Assembly: GCF_030269125.1 (NCBI RefSeq)
Contig: NZ_BSSM01000005.1
Location: 372,001 to 436,000, forward strand
DNA length: 64,000 bases
Direction: 5' to 3'
Source: Streptomyces hygroscopicus subsp. hygroscopicus
GTDB taxonomy: Bacteria > Actinomycetota > Actinomycetes > Streptomycetales > Streptomycetaceae
The position numbers and the translations under genes were made by a program. Of this stretch, positions 17,106 through 26,039 are shown in pieces; the first letter of the stretch is position 1, and each line of letters starts with the position of its first letter. The notes below the pieces were generated by a model that did no database searches, was not told the origin of the DNA, and was given only the letters and a program-made list of their open reading frames with translations.

Positions 17106-17915
17106 ATGGAGCACCAGGTCTTCGTCCCGGTCCCGGCCGACCGTCTCGCCACGGCACTCGCCGACCCCGCGCGCGTCGCCCGCGCCGTCCCCGGGCTCCA
17201 GCAGGACGCCGGCGCCCCGCCCGTGGCCGGCCGCCTCAAGTTGCGCGTCGGCGGACACTCCGTCACCTATCGGGGGACGGCACGGGTGCGCGCCCACGAG
17301 GACGGCACGTACACCGTCGAGGGCGACGCCACCGAGGCCCGCGGCACGGGCACGGTCAAGCTCGCCCTCACCCTGCGCCTCGCGGGCACCGAGGGCGGTA
17401 CGGCCGTGACGGTCGAGGGCACGGCCGACGCGTCCGGCCGGATCGCGGAGCTTCCCGCGGAGACGGTGGTCTCGGCGGCGGCACGGCTGTTGACCCGGTT
17501 CCTGGAGGGGCTGGGGAAGGGCGCGCAGGAGCGGGAAGAGGCGCCGGAGGCCGGGCGCACGTCCGTCTTCGACACCGAGATTCCGCCATCCTCGCTGGAC
17601 CCCGGCGCGGACGACGAGGACGGCGAGGAGGACGGCGAGCACGGCGAGGAGGACGCGACCGAGGACGCGGAGGGGCCCGCGGACGACTTCGCCGACACCG
17701 GCGTACCCCCGGCCGAGGCCGCGCACGCCCGGCGCACGATGATCGGCCGCAGCGCGGAGGAGGTCGACCACGCCCCGCCGCGCGGTCGCTATGCCCCGGT
17801 ACCGGCCCCCCAGACCGTTTCGGCGAACCAGGCACTGAAGTGGGCGGCGCCGGCGGCGGCGTTGGCGGTGGCGTCGGCGATCGTGGTGGGGCGGGCACTG
17901 CGCAAACGCCGCTGA
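17106..17915 (+). CDS. CoxG-like SRPBCC-domain protein with acidic linker and C-terminal membrane anchor
   Basis: A 269-residue protein. The N-terminal 150 residues are an SRPBCC (CO dehydrogenase subunit G) domain (MEHQVFVPVPADRLATALAD, ARAVPGLQ, GTGTVKLALTLRL). CoxG proteins take part in membrane recruitment and assembly of molybdenum hydroxylases, but no coxMSL genes are present here. After the domain comes a very acidic linker (DPGADDEDGEEDGEHGEEDA) and a C-terminal hydrophobic helix (ALKWAAPAAALAVASAIVVG) ending in Arg/Lys, which should anchor it to the membrane. Start ATG 17106. Confidence 0.8.
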   Translation: MEHQVFVPVPADRLATALADPARVARAVPGLQQDAGAPPVAGRLKLRVGGHSVTYRGTARVRAHEDGTYTVEGDATEARGTGTVKLALTLRLAGTEGGTAVTVEGTADASGRIAELPAETVVSAAARLLTRFLEGLGKGAQEREEAPEAGRTSVFDTEIPPSSLDPGADDEDGEEDGEHGEEDATEDAEGPADDFADTGVPPAEAAHARRTMIGRSAEEVDHAPPRGRYAPVPAPQTVSANQALKWAAPAAALAVASAIVVGRALRKRR

Positions 17916-17923
17916 GCGGCGGG

Positions 17924-17940
17924 GCGCCCCGGTGGGGCGC
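17924..17940 (+). terminator. Hairpin after the CoxG-like gene
   Basis: GCGCCCC, a 3-base loop, GGGGCGC: a 7-bp perfect stem nine bases after the stop. Modest length and no U tract, so only a possible terminator. Confidence 0.45.
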
Positions 17941-18040
17941 GGGGGCCGTGTCCGACCGCGGCTTCCGCCGCGTGGGCGCGACAAGCCATCCACGGCCCGA
18001 AGCGGCGCTCGGCGTCCGGACACCCCAGTACTGTCGTCCC

Positions 18041-18829
18041 GTGAGTAACGAAGACATCACGCTGACCGCGGGTGACGCGGAGGTGATCGTGCGGCCCGGG
18101 AACGGCGGTCGCATCGGCGGGCTGCGGATCGGCGGCACACAACTGCTGCGGCAGGGCGACCGCTTCGGCTGTTTCCCCATGGTGCCCTGGGCCGGCCGCA
18201 TCCGCGACGGCCGTTTCCTCGACGGCGGCATCGTCCGGCAGATGCCCCTCAACTCCCCGCCGCACGCCATCCACGGCACCGCCCGCGACGGCGCCTGGCG
18301 CACCGCGCGCGTCACGGAGCGCGAGGCGGTGATCACGCACGAGCTGACCGACCCCTGGCCGCACTCCGGCCGCGTCACGCAGATCGTGGCGCTCGCCGAG
18401 GACAGCCTGACGCTGACGATGTCCGTGGAGACGTACGACGACTCGTTCCCGGCGCAGATCGGCTGGCACCCCTGGTTCTGCCGCACCGTCGACGGCGCGG
18501 ACGTGACCCTGGACTTCGCGCCCGCCTGGCAGGAGGAGCGCGGCGCCGACCACCTGCCCACCGGCAACCGCGTCGAGCCGGGGCCCGGCCCGTGGGACGA
18601 CTGCTTCGGCATGCCCGGCGGGGTGGACGTCACGCTCACCTGGCCGCGGCGGCTGGAGCTGAGGGTGGCCAGCCGCGAGGAGTGGGTGGTCGTCTACGAC
18701 GAGCAGGCCGAGGCCGTGTGCGTGGAGCCGCAGACCGGCCCGCCCAACGGCCTGAACACGCAGCCGCGCCTGGTCACGCCCCTGGAGCCGCTGGAGGCGA
18801 CCACGATCTGGAGCTGGCGGCGCCTTTAA
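18041..18829 (+). CDS. Aldose 1-epimerase family protein
   Basis: A 262-residue galactose-mutarotase-like protein that interconverts sugar anomers in the cytoplasm. Key family segments: NGGRIGGLRIGG, FPMVPWAGRIRDGRF (substrate Arg), NSPPHAIHGTARDG (first catalytic-site His), IGWHPWFCR (catalytic His), WDDCFG and, near the C terminus, CVEPQTGPPNGLNT (catalytic Glu). GTG 18041 is chosen as start. It ends 10 bases before pyrE, so the two may be co-transcribed. Confidence 0.9.
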   Translation: MSNEDITLTAGDAEVIVRPGNGGRIGGLRIGGTQLLRQGDRFGCFPMVPWAGRIRDGRFLDGGIVRQMPLNSPPHAIHGTARDGAWRTARVTEREAVITHELTDPWPHSGRVTQIVALAEDSLTLTMSVETYDDSFPAQIGWHPWFCRTVDGADVTLDFAPAWQEERGADHLPTGNRVEPGPGPWDDCFGMPGGVDVTLTWPRRLELRVASREEWVVVYDEQAEAVCVEPQTGPPNGLNTQPRLVTPLEPLEATTIWSWRRL

Positions 18830-18839
18830 GCTGGGCCCC

Positions 18840-19388
18840 ATGAGCGACGTACGCGCAGAGCTGCTTCAGCAGATCAAGGACAAGGCCGTGGTGCACGGCA
18901 AGGTGACCCTCTCCTCGGGCAAGGAAGCCGACTACTACATCGACCTCCGCCGGATCACGCTGGACGGCACGGCCGCGCCGCTGGTCGGTCAGGTCATGCT
19001 CGACCTGACCGCCGAACTGGACTTCGAGGCGGTCGGCGGCCTCACCCTGGGCGCCGACCCGGTCGCCACCGCAATGCTGCACGCCTCCGCCGCGCGCGGC
19101 AAGGTCCTGGACGCCTTCGTGGTGCGCAAGGCGGGCAAGGCGCACGGCCTCCAGCGTCGTATCGAGGGCGCCGAGGTCGAGGGCCGGCGTGTCCTGGCCG
19201 TCGAGGACACCTCCACCACCGGCGGCTCCGTGCTGACCGCGGTGGAGGCGCTGCGCGAGGCGGGCGCGGAGGTCGTCGCCGTCGCCACGATCGTGGACCG
19301 GGCCACCGGTGCCGCCGAGGCGATCGCCGAACAGGCGAACGTCCCGTACCTCTTCGCCTTCTCGAAGGATGAACTGGGTCTGGACTGA
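18840..19388 (+). CDS. pyrE: Orotate phosphoribosyltransferase
   Basis: This 182-residue enzyme joins orotate with PRPP to give OMP in pyrimidine synthesis. Visible are the N-terminal SSGKEADYYIDLR segment, GGLTLGADPVATAM, the VVRKAGKAHG catalytic loop with Lys residues, and the PRPP-binding motif VLAVEDTSTTGGSVL. Length and motifs are normal. It lies right after the epimerase gene and before fba on the same strand. Confidence 0.96.
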   Translation: MSDVRAELLQQIKDKAVVHGKVTLSSGKEADYYIDLRRITLDGTAAPLVGQVMLDLTAELDFEAVGGLTLGADPVATAMLHASAARGKVLDAFVVRKAGKAHGLQRRIEGAEVEGRRVLAVEDTSTTGGSVLTAVEALREAGAEVVAVATIVDRATGAAEAIAEQANVPYLFAFSKDELGLD

Positions 19389-19538
19389 CGCGCCCCTTTG
19401 ACCTGGACTTGGAGCGCGTCGTCGGTTGCCCCCGGTCTGGAATGCTGTCTGGAAAGATGGGGGGCCGACGACGACGTCACCCACCAGGTCTAGGTCAGGG
19501 CCGTAGCAGAACCCACCCGCAACACAAGGAGCGGACAG

Positions 19539-20561
19539 ATGCCCATCGCAACCCCCGAGGTCTACGCCGAGATGCTCGACCGGGCGAAGGCAGGCAAGTT
19601 CGCCTACCCGGCCATCAACGTCACCTCCAGCCAGACCCTGCACGCGGCGCTGCGCGGCTTCGCGGAGGCGGAGAGCGACGGCATCGTCCAGATCTCGACC
19701 GGTGGCGCCGAGTTCCTCGGTGGTCAGTACAGCAAGGACATGGTGACCGGCGCGGTCGCGCTGGCCGAGTTCGCGCACATCGTCGCCGAGAAGTACCCCG
19801 TCAACATCGCGCTGCACACCGACCACTGCCCGAAGGACAAGCTCGACGGGTACGTCCGTCCGCTGATCGCGGTCTCCGAGGAGCGCGTGAAGGCCGGGCG
19901 CGAGCCGCTGTTCCAGTCCCACATGTGGGACGGTTCCGCCGAGACCCTCGCCGACAACCTCGCCATCGCCCAGGAGCTGCTGGAGCGCACCCGCGCCGCC
20001 AAGATCATCCTGGAGGTGGAGATCACCCCGACCGGCGGTGAGGAGGACGGTGTCTCGCACGAGATCAACGACTCCCTGTACACCACGGTCGACGACGCGA
20101 TCCGTACGGCGGAGGCGCTCGGCCTCGGCGAGAAGGGCCGCTACCTGCTGGCCGCGTCCTTCGGCAATGTGCACGGCGTCTACAAGCCGGGCAACGTCGT
20201 CCTGCGTCCCGAGCTGCTGAAGGAGCTCAGCGAGGGCGTGGCCGCGCGGTTCGGCAAGGAGTCCCCGTTCGACTTCGTCTTCCACGGCGGCTCCGGCTCC
20301 ACCGAGCAGGAGATCCAGACCGCGCTGGAGAACGGCGTGGTCAAGATGAACCTGGACACCGACACCCAGTACGCGTTCACGCGTCCGGTCGCCGGTCACA
20401 TGTTCGCGAACTACGACGGCGTCCTGAAGGTCGACGGCGAGGTCGGCAACAAGAAGGCCTACGACCCGCGCACCTGGGGCAAGCTGGCCGAGGCGAGCAT
20501 GGCCGCGCGCGTCGTGGAGGCCACGCAGCACCTGCGCTCGGCGGGCAACAAGATCAAGTAA
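19539..20561 (+). CDS. fba: Class II fructose-bisphosphate aldolase
   Basis: This 340-residue zinc-dependent glycolytic aldolase cleaves fructose 1,6-bisphosphate to DHAP and glyceraldehyde 3-phosphate. Zinc ligands and catalytic residues are visible: NIALHTDHCPKD (catalytic Asp and zinc His), EVEITPTGGEEDGV (zinc Glu region), FGNVHGVYKPGNV (zinc His), FVFHGGSGSTEQEI (zinc His, phosphate loop) and KMNLDTDTQYAF. ATG 19539 follows AAGGAGCGGA. Confidence 0.97.
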   Translation: MPIATPEVYAEMLDRAKAGKFAYPAINVTSSQTLHAALRGFAEAESDGIVQISTGGAEFLGGQYSKDMVTGAVALAEFAHIVAEKYPVNIALHTDHCPKDKLDGYVRPLIAVSEERVKAGREPLFQSHMWDGSAETLADNLAIAQELLERTRAAKIILEVEITPTGGEEDGVSHEINDSLYTTVDDAIRTAEALGLGEKGRYLLAASFGNVHGVYKPGNVVLRPELLKELSEGVAARFGKESPFDFVFHGGSGSTEQEIQTALENGVVKMNLDTDTQYAFTRPVAGHMFANYDGVLKVDGEVGNKKAYDPRTWGKLAEASMAARVVEATQHLRSAGNKIK

Positions 20562-20583
20562 GCGGTAGGTCCGCACACCGCGC

Positions 20584-20629
20584 ACGGCGGTCCCGGCGTT
20601 CGGCACGACCGAGCCGCGGGGGCCGCCGT
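20584..20629 (+). terminator. Terminator-like hairpin after fba
   Basis: An 11-bp stem (20584-20594 with 20619-20629, one G-T wobble) surrounds a 24-base inner segment that can itself fold. It lies between the fba stop and the MFS gene. Confidence 0.55.
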
Positions 20630-20679
20630 ACCGCTGTGTCCGCGCGCAGCGCCGCCGCACGCCGGTTATATGTGGGGGC

Positions 20680-22140
20680 ATGCCCGAAGTCCGGATCGGC
20701 TCGTCCCGGGGCACGTGGATCCTGTTGACCACGGTGCTCGGCTCCAGCATGGCCATGCTGGACTCGACCGTGGTCAACGTGGCGCTGCCCCGCATCGGCC
20801 GTGAGCTGGACGCGAGCCTCGGCGCGCTCCAGTGGACCGTCAACGCGTACATGGTCACGCTGGCCGGGCTGATCCTGCTCGGCGGTTCCCTCGGCGACCG
20901 CTACGGACGCCGGAAGGTCTTCGTGCTCGGCGTCGTCTGGTTCGCCACCGCCTCCCTGCTGTGCGGCATCGCGCCGGACGCCGTGCTGCTGATCGCGGCG
21001 CGCGCCCTGCAGGGCGTCGGCGGGGCGCTGCTCACACCCGGCTCGCTCGCCCTGATCCAGGCGTCCTTCCACCCCGACGACCGCAGCCGGGCCGTCGGCC
21101 TGTGGTCCGGGTTCGGCGGGATCGGCGCGGCCGTCGGCCCCTTCCTGGGCGGCTGGCTGGTCTCCGGGCCCGGCTGGCGCTGGGTCTTCCTGCTCAACGT
21201 GCCGCTCGCCCTGCTGTGCGTGCCGGTGGCCCTGCGGCACGTGCCGGAGTCCGCCGACGAGGGCCCCCACGGCCGCTTCGACGTCCTCGGGGCGGTGCTG
21301 GGCGCGCTGTCCCTCGCGCTGCTGACGTACGCGCTCATCGAGGCGCAGGGGGGTACGGCGGCGGTGGTGGTGAGCGCGGTGCTCGGGCTCTGCGCGGCGG
21401 CCGCGTTCGTGTACGTCGAACGGCACCGCCCCGATCCCATGCTGCCGCCGGACGTCTTCGCCTCGCGCCAGTTCACCGCGGTCAACCTGGTCACGCTGTG
21501 CGTGTACGCGGCCTTCGGGGGCTTCTTCTTCCTCACCGCGCTCCAGTTGCAGGTGGCGGTCGGCTGGTCGCCGCTGGCCGCGGGCACGGCGCTGCTGCCG
21601 ACCACCGTCCTGATGCTGCTGTTCTCCTCCGCGTCGGGCGCGCTGTCCGACCGTACGGGGCCGCGGTTGCCGCTCACCGTCGGACCGTTGCTGTGCGCGG
21701 TCGCGATGCTGCTGATGCTGCGCGTCGGGCCGGGCGCGAGCTACTGGGCCGACGTGCTCCCCGCGCTGCTGGTGATGGGCGCGGGCATGGTCACCCTCGT
21801 CGCGCCGCTGACCGCGACGGTCCTCGCCTCCGTCGACACCTCCCGCGCGGGCGTCGCCAGCGGCATCAACAACGCGGCGGCCCGTGCGGCGGGGCTGGTG
21901 GCGGTGGCGGCGCTTCCGCTGCTGGCGGGGATGGGCGCGGACGCGTACCGCTCGGCCACGGCCTTCGACGCCTCGTTCGACCGGGCGATGCCGATCTGCG
22001 CGGGGGTGCTGGTGGTGGGGGCGGGCCTTGCGTTCTTCCTGGTCAAGGGCCGCCCGGCGGCGGGGTGCCGACATCCCGAGCGGCATACGCACTGCTCGCT
22101 CACCGCGCCGCCGCTGGAGGGCGAGCGGAGCGGTTCGTAG
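20680..22140 (+). CDS. MFS drug exporter, DHA2/EmrB-QacA type (14 TM)
   Basis: A 486-residue polytopic transporter that should expel small hydrophobic compounds using the proton gradient. Family motifs are present: motif D-type LDSTVVNVALPRIG in TM1, motif A GGSLGDRYGRRKVF (about 68-81), motif B in ARALQGVGGALLTPGSLALI, and motif C in GLWSGFGGIGAAVGPFLGG. Hydrophobicity indicates about 14 helices. The last 30 residues are hydrophilic and His/Pro-rich. No adjacent regulator gene is present, so substrate and control are unknown. Confidence 0.9.
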   Translation: MPEVRIGSSRGTWILLTTVLGSSMAMLDSTVVNVALPRIGRELDASLGALQWTVNAYMVTLAGLILLGGSLGDRYGRRKVFVLGVVWFATASLLCGIAPDAVLLIAARALQGVGGALLTPGSLALIQASFHPDDRSRAVGLWSGFGGIGAAVGPFLGGWLVSGPGWRWVFLLNVPLALLCVPVALRHVPESADEGPHGRFDVLGAVLGALSLALLTYALIEAQGGTAAVVVSAVLGLCAAAAFVYVERHRPDPMLPPDVFASRQFTAVNLVTLCVYAAFGGFFFLTALQLQVAVGWSPLAAGTALLPTTVLMLLFSSASGALSDRTGPRLPLTVGPLLCAVAMLLMLRVGPGASYWADVLPALLVMGAGMVTLVAPLTATVLASVDTSRAGVASGINNAAARAAGLVAVAALPLLAGMGADAYRSATAFDASFDRAMPICAGVLVVGAGLAFFLVKGRPAAGCRHPERHTHCSLTAPPLEGERSGS

Positions 22141-22192
22141 CCGCCCCTTCGGGGTGCCGCCGGCCGAGGCGCTCGTACGCGAGACTGAACCC

Positions 22193-22606
22193 ATGACCAT
22201 TCACGAGAACCTGCTCGGCGGGCCGCCCCCGACCCACCTCCCCGACGACCCCGCACCCCGTGAGCAGCTGGCCGAGGGCACCGCGCCGGCGGACGTCGCC
22301 GCGCAGCACCCCACCTCCTCCCTCGCGTGGGCGCAGCTCGCCGACGACGCCTTCGCGCGCGGCTCGGTCGTGGAGTCGTACGCCTACGCCCGTACCGGCT
22401 ACCACCGCGGCCTCGACGCCCTGCGCCGCAGCGGCTGGAAGGGCCACGGCCCCGTTCCCTGGGAGCACGAGCCCAACCGCGGCTTCCTGCGCGCCCTGCA
22501 CGCCCTCGCCCGTGCCGCCCAGGCCATCGGCGAGCAGGACGAGTACGAGCGCTGCTCGCAGTTCCTGAAGGACTCCTCGCCCACCGCGGCCCAGACCCTC
22601 GGCTGA
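22193..22606 (+). CDS. DUF3151 family protein
   Basis: A 137-residue cytoplasmic protein of the actinobacterial DUF3151 family (TPR-like helical repeat). Recognised by its N terminus (NLLGGPPPTHLPDD), AAQHPTSSLAWAQLADDAF, ESYAYARTGYHRGLDALRRSGW and the C-terminal NRGFLRALHALARAAQAIGE. Function unknown. It precedes the kynurenine genes but is separated from them by a terminator. Confidence 0.88.
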   Translation: MTIHENLLGGPPPTHLPDDPAPREQLAEGTAPADVAAQHPTSSLAWAQLADDAFARGSVVESYAYARTGYHRGLDALRRSGWKGHGPVPWEHEPNRGFLRALHALARAAQAIGEQDEYERCSQFLKDSSPTAAQTLG

Positions 22607-22632
22607 GCCCGGACACCGGCTGTCACCTGTGT

Positions 22633-22656
22633 GGCCCGTCTGGCAGCAGGCGGGCC
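22633..22656 (+). terminator. Terminator after DUF3151
   Basis: A 10-bp stem GGCCCGTCTG/CAGGCGGGCC with one wobble and a GCAG loop, followed by TTGC. It separates DUF3151 from the kynurenine-pathway genes. Confidence 0.7.
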
Positions 22657-22761
22657 TTGCCGTACCCGTGGTCATTGCGGAGGATGCGGTTGGGGACCGG
22701 GGCCCCCGTGCCGGCATCGGCAGGGGCGGACCGCTACCCGGAGCAACAACAGGAGACAGCG

Positions 22762-23607
22762 ATGTCCCAACAGGCTCACCCCCACGAGGCCGCTGAGCCC
22801 GAGACCCCGCATCTCGACTTCGCGGGTACGACGCCGTACGAGGACTACGTCCGCGCGGACCTGCTGACCCACCTCCAGCACACCCTCTCGGACGACCCCG
22901 GCGAGATGGTCTTCCTGGTCACCACCCAGGTGATGGAGCTGTGGTTCACGGTGCTCGTGCACGAGTGGGAGACCGCGGCCAAGGCGCTGCGCTCGGACGA
23001 CGTGCCCACCGCGATCGCCGCGCTCAAGCGTTCCGTGCGCGAGCTGGAGGCGCTGAACGCCTCCTGGATCCCGCTCGCCGGTCTCACCCCCGCCCAGTTC
23101 AACTCCTACCGCGGCGCCCTCGGCGAGGGCTCCGGCTTCCAGTCGGCGATGTACCGGCGCCTGGAGTTCCTGCTCGGCGAGAAGTCCGCGTCCATGCTCG
23201 TCCCGCACCGGGGCGCGCCCCGCGCCCACGCGGAACTGGAGAAGGCGCTGCACGAGCCCAGCCTCTACGACGAGGTGCTGCGGCTGCTGGCCCGCCGGGG
23301 CCACGCCATCCCGGACGACGTCCTCGACCGCGACGTCTCCCGGCGCCACGAGCCCGACGCGGCCGTCGAGCAGGCCTGGGCCGCCGTCTACTCAGGGGAC
23401 CAGGACGGCGAACTCGTCCGTCTCGGCGAGGCGTTGACCGATGTCGCCGAGCTGGTGTGGCGCTGGCGCAACGACCATCTCGTGGCCACCCGCCGCGCGA
23501 TGGGCGCCAAGGCCGGCACGGGCGGCTCCGCCGGGGTGGCCTGGCTGGAGAAGCGCGCCCGCAAGAACGTGTTCCCCGAGCTGTGGACGGCGCGGTCCCA
23601 TGTCTGA
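22762..23607 (+). CDS. kynA: Tryptophan 2,3-dioxygenase
   Basis: This 281-residue heme enzyme opens the indole ring of L-tryptophan to N-formylkynurenine. Diagnostic segments: FLVTTQVMELWFTVLVHEWETA, a characteristic helix of the tryptophan-binding pocket, NSYRGALGEGSGFQSAMYRRLEF, and the C-terminal WRWRNDHLVATRRAMGAKAGTGGSAG in which the heme His (NDH) and the GTGGS ligand loop are visible. ATG 22762 follows AGGAGACAG. It overlaps kynU by 8 bases (ATGTCTGA), so the two are translationally coupled. Confidence 0.95.
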   Translation: MSQQAHPHEAAEPETPHLDFAGTTPYEDYVRADLLTHLQHTLSDDPGEMVFLVTTQVMELWFTVLVHEWETAAKALRSDDVPTAIAALKRSVRELEALNASWIPLAGLTPAQFNSYRGALGEGSGFQSAMYRRLEFLLGEKSASMLVPHRGAPRAHAELEKALHEPSLYDEVLRLLARRGHAIPDDVLDRDVSRRHEPDAAVEQAWAAVYSGDQDGELVRLGEALTDVAELVWRWRNDHLVATRRAMGAKAGTGGSAGVAWLEKRARKNVFPELWTARSHV

Positions 23608-24784
23608 ACTCAACCTGAGGGCCGAGGAGCTGGACGCGGCGGACGGACTCGCGCCGCTGCGTTCCCGGTTCGTCCTCGACGACGTGGTCTACCTGGACGG
23701 CAACTCCCTCGGCGCGCTGCCCGCGCACGTCCCCGACCGGCTCGCGGACGTCGTGCGCCGCGAGTGGGGTGAACTGCGCATCCGCTCCTGGGAGGAGAGC
23801 GGCTGGTGGACGGCGCCGGAGCGGATCGGCGAGCGGATCGCTCCGCTGGTCGGGGCGGCGCCGGGGCAGGTCGTGGTCGGCGACTCCACCAGCGTCAACG
23901 TGTTCAAGGCGGTCGTGGCCGCGGCGCGGATGGCGGGGGAGGACCGTACCGAGATCCTGGTGGACGCGACCACGTTCCCCACGGACGGGTACGTCGCCGA
24001 GTCGGCGGCACGGCTGACCGGCCGCACCCTGCGCGCGGTGACGCCCGCGCGGGTGCCGGACGCGCTCGGGCCCCGGACGGCGGCGGTGCTGCTCAACCAC
24101 GTCGACTACCGCACCGGCCGGCTGCACGACCTGCCGTCGCTCACCGCCGCGATCCATGCCGCGGGGGCCCTCGCGGTGTGGGACCTGTGCCACAGCGCGG
24201 GCGCGCTGCCGGTGGGGCTCGACGAGCACGGGGTGGACCTCGCGGTCGGCTGCACGTACAAGTACCTGAACGGCGGGCCCGGTTCGCCGGCGTTCCTCTA
24301 CGTCCGCCGCGCGGCGCAGTCCCGCTTCGACTCCCCGCTGCCCGGCTGGAACTCCCACGCCGACCCCTTCGGCATGAGCCCGTCGTACGATCCGGCGCCG
24401 GGCGCGGTGCGCGGGCGCGTCGGTACGCCGGACATCCTCTCCATGCTGGCGTTGGAGGCGGCGCTGGACGTCTGGGAGGGCGTGCAGGTCGGCGCCGTCC
24501 GCGCGAAGTCGCTCGCGCTGACGGACTTCTTCCTGGAGTGCGTGGCGGAGTACGCCGGGGACCGCGTGGAATCCGTGACCCCGGTCGCCCACGAAGAGCG
24601 CGGCAGCCAGGTCTCGCTGCGCTGCGAGGACGCGGGCGAGGTCATGAAGAAGCTGATCGCGGCGGGCGTCGTGGGCGACTTCCGGCCCCCGGACGTGCTC
24701 CGCTTCGGCTTCACCCCGCTCTACACGAGCTTCGCGGACGCGGAGCGGGCGGCGAGGGTCCTGGCGACGGTTCTGAGGGGCTAG
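23600..24784 (+). CDS. kynU: Kynureninase
   Basis: This 394-residue PLP enzyme cleaves kynurenine to anthranilate and alanine. Landmarks: FVLDDVVYLDGNSLGALP, DSTSVNVFKAV (phosphate loop), LNHVDYRTGRLHDLP, AVWDLCHSAGALPVGLD (Asp contacting PLP), and the Schiff-base Lys in DLAVGCTYKYLNGGPGSPAFLY. It overlaps the end of kynA, giving a dioxygenase-kynureninase unit. Product anthranilate can feed tryptophan recycling or secondary metabolites. Confidence 0.95.
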   Translation: MSELNLRAEELDAADGLAPLRSRFVLDDVVYLDGNSLGALPAHVPDRLADVVRREWGELRIRSWEESGWWTAPERIGERIAPLVGAAPGQVVVGDSTSVNVFKAVVAAARMAGEDRTEILVDATTFPTDGYVAESAARLTGRTLRAVTPARVPDALGPRTAAVLLNHVDYRTGRLHDLPSLTAAIHAAGALAVWDLCHSAGALPVGLDEHGVDLAVGCTYKYLNGGPGSPAFLYVRRAAQSRFDSPLPGWNSHADPFGMSPSYDPAPGAVRGRVGTPDILSMLALEAALDVWEGVQVGAVRAKSLALTDFFLECVAEYAGDRVESVTPVAHEERGSQVSLRCEDAGEVMKKLIAAGVVGDFRPPDVLRFGFTPLYTSFADAERAARVLATVLRG

Positions 24785-24822
24785 CCGCCCACCGTCCTCG
24801 TCCGCGGTCGCGACGGCGGCCT

Positions 24823-24856
24823 CGCGCGGTTCCCCGCACCCCAGGGGAGCCGCGCG
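24823..24856. repeat. Intergenic hairpin repeat, copy 1
   Basis: A 13-bp stem CGCGCGGTTCCCC/GGGGAGCCGCGCG (one wobble) with an 8-base loop, 39 bases after kynU. The 15-mer CGCGCGGTTCCCCGC is found again exactly at 51702-51716, also between genes. Elements with this core are common between Streptomyces genes. It may serve as a terminator here. Confidence 0.6.
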
Positions 24857-25013
24857 ACCGCCGGCCGCGGGCGGCGCCCCGCAGGCGCCGGCGAGCGGAC
24901 CCCGCCCCGCGTCGACGCACGTCACCCGCCTGATACCGTTCCCCGCCAACGGCCGACGAAGACCCCCACCGGTCCGCCGCACCAAGAACGTTCCGTCGTT
25001 GAGAGGTTGGAGC

Positions 25014-25889
25014 ATGCCGGACGACGCCGCCGCAGCCCGCGCCGCCGCCGAAGAGGAGTCGGCCTTCTCGCACACCCCGGTCGACCCCGACGCCACCGCC
25101 CCCTACGGCACCCACCCCGACCAGGTGATCGACTTCTACGCGCCCCGCACCGCGCAGGGCGCCTCCGCCCCCCTGGTCGTCCTCCTGCACGGCGGCGCCT
25201 GGCGCGCGCGCTACGACCGCCGTCACGTGACGCCCCTCGCGGACTTCCTGGCGCGCAAGGGCTTCGCCGTGGCCAACGTCGAGTACCGGCGCGGCGGCGA
25301 GGCCCCCGCCGAGGGCCGGACCCCGCCCGCCGGCCGCTGGCCCGACACCTTCGACGACGTCGCCGCGGCCCTGGACGCCCTCCCGGCACTGGCCCGCGAG
25401 GCGGTCCCGGGGGCCGACGCCCGCCGTACCGTCCTCACCGGCCACTCCGCGGGCGGCCACCTCGCCCTGTGGGCCGCCGCGCGCCACGTGCTGCCCCAGG
25501 ACTCCCCCTGGCGCATACCCGAAGCCGCCCCCCTGCGCGGCGTCGTCGCCCTCGCCCCGATCGCCGACTTCACGGTGGCGGAGGAGCTGGACGTGTGCGA
25601 GAACGCCTCGCTCCAACTCCTGGGCGGAAACGACCACTTCGAGGAGAGGCGACCGTACGCCGATCCCGCCCTGCTCCTCCCGACGGGCATCGCCACCACC
25701 CTCGTACAGGGGCGTGCGGACCTGGTCGTGCCGCAGGCGGTCGGCGAGGCGTACGCCGAGGCCGCCGCCAGGGCGGGGGAGATGGTGGGCCTGACGCTGC
25801 TGGAGGACGTGGGGCACTTCCCGCTCATCGACCCGGCCGCCGACGCCTGCGCCGTCGTCGCGGAGGAGATCGCCCAGCTCGCCTGGTGA
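25014..25889 (+). CDS. Alpha/beta hydrolase, likely kynurenine formamidase
   Basis: A 291-residue alpha/beta hydrolase. It has the oxyanion motif HGGAW (VVLLHGGAWRARYD, about 61-74), the nucleophile elbow TGHSAGGHLALW, and a late DLVVPQAVGE (Asp) and EDVGHFPLID (His), completing the Ser-Asp-His triad. HGGxW plus DFYAPR at the front is typical of arylformamidases. Placed 230 bases after kynU, it would supply the missing step between kynA and kynU (N-formylkynurenine to kynurenine). The formamidase role is inferred from motif plus context. ATG 25014 follows TTGGAGC. Confidence 0.85.
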   Translation: MPDDAAAARAAAEEESAFSHTPVDPDATAPYGTHPDQVIDFYAPRTAQGASAPLVVLLHGGAWRARYDRRHVTPLADFLARKGFAVANVEYRRGGEAPAEGRTPPAGRWPDTFDDVAAALDALPALAREAVPGADARRTVLTGHSAGGHLALWAAARHVLPQDSPWRIPEAAPLRGVVALAPIADFTVAEELDVCENASLQLLGGNDHFEERRPYADPALLLPTGIATTLVQGRADLVVPQAVGEAYAEAAARAGEMVGLTLLEDVGHFPLIDPAADACAVVAEEIAQLAW

Positions 25890-25920
25890 GCGACCCGTAA
25901 GGGGAACCGCGGTCATACCC

Positions 25921-25939
25921 GTAGTACCTGAGAGGTACC
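25921..25939 (+). promoter_or_regulatory. GTACCT-GAG-AGGTAC operator upstream of the hydrolase/two-component operon
   Basis: A perfect 6-3-6 inverted repeat, GTACCT (25924-25929), GAG, AGGTAC (25933-25938), preceded by GTA. The 12-mer GTAGTACCTGAG recurs upstream of the second two-component system (30365-30376 region). This suggests a binding site for one or both NarL-type response regulators of the locus. The binding partner is inferred. Confidence 0.6.
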
Positions 25940-26039
25940 GCGCAGGACAGCTCCCCGGCGGGACGCCGACGACCCCCCTCGCTTCCTAACTTCCTTTCCA
26001 GCCGCGCCCGATGGCCGGGCCGGCTGGAAGGAAGCCGCC

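Noticed and set aside
14630..17266. Very long open frame (878 codons) on the minus strand, and similar ones at 1255-3312, 48138-51623 and elsewhere.
   Set aside because: They lie antisense to well-recognised genes and translate to Arg/Gly/Ala-rich text with no domain. Long shadow frames are expected at this GC content.
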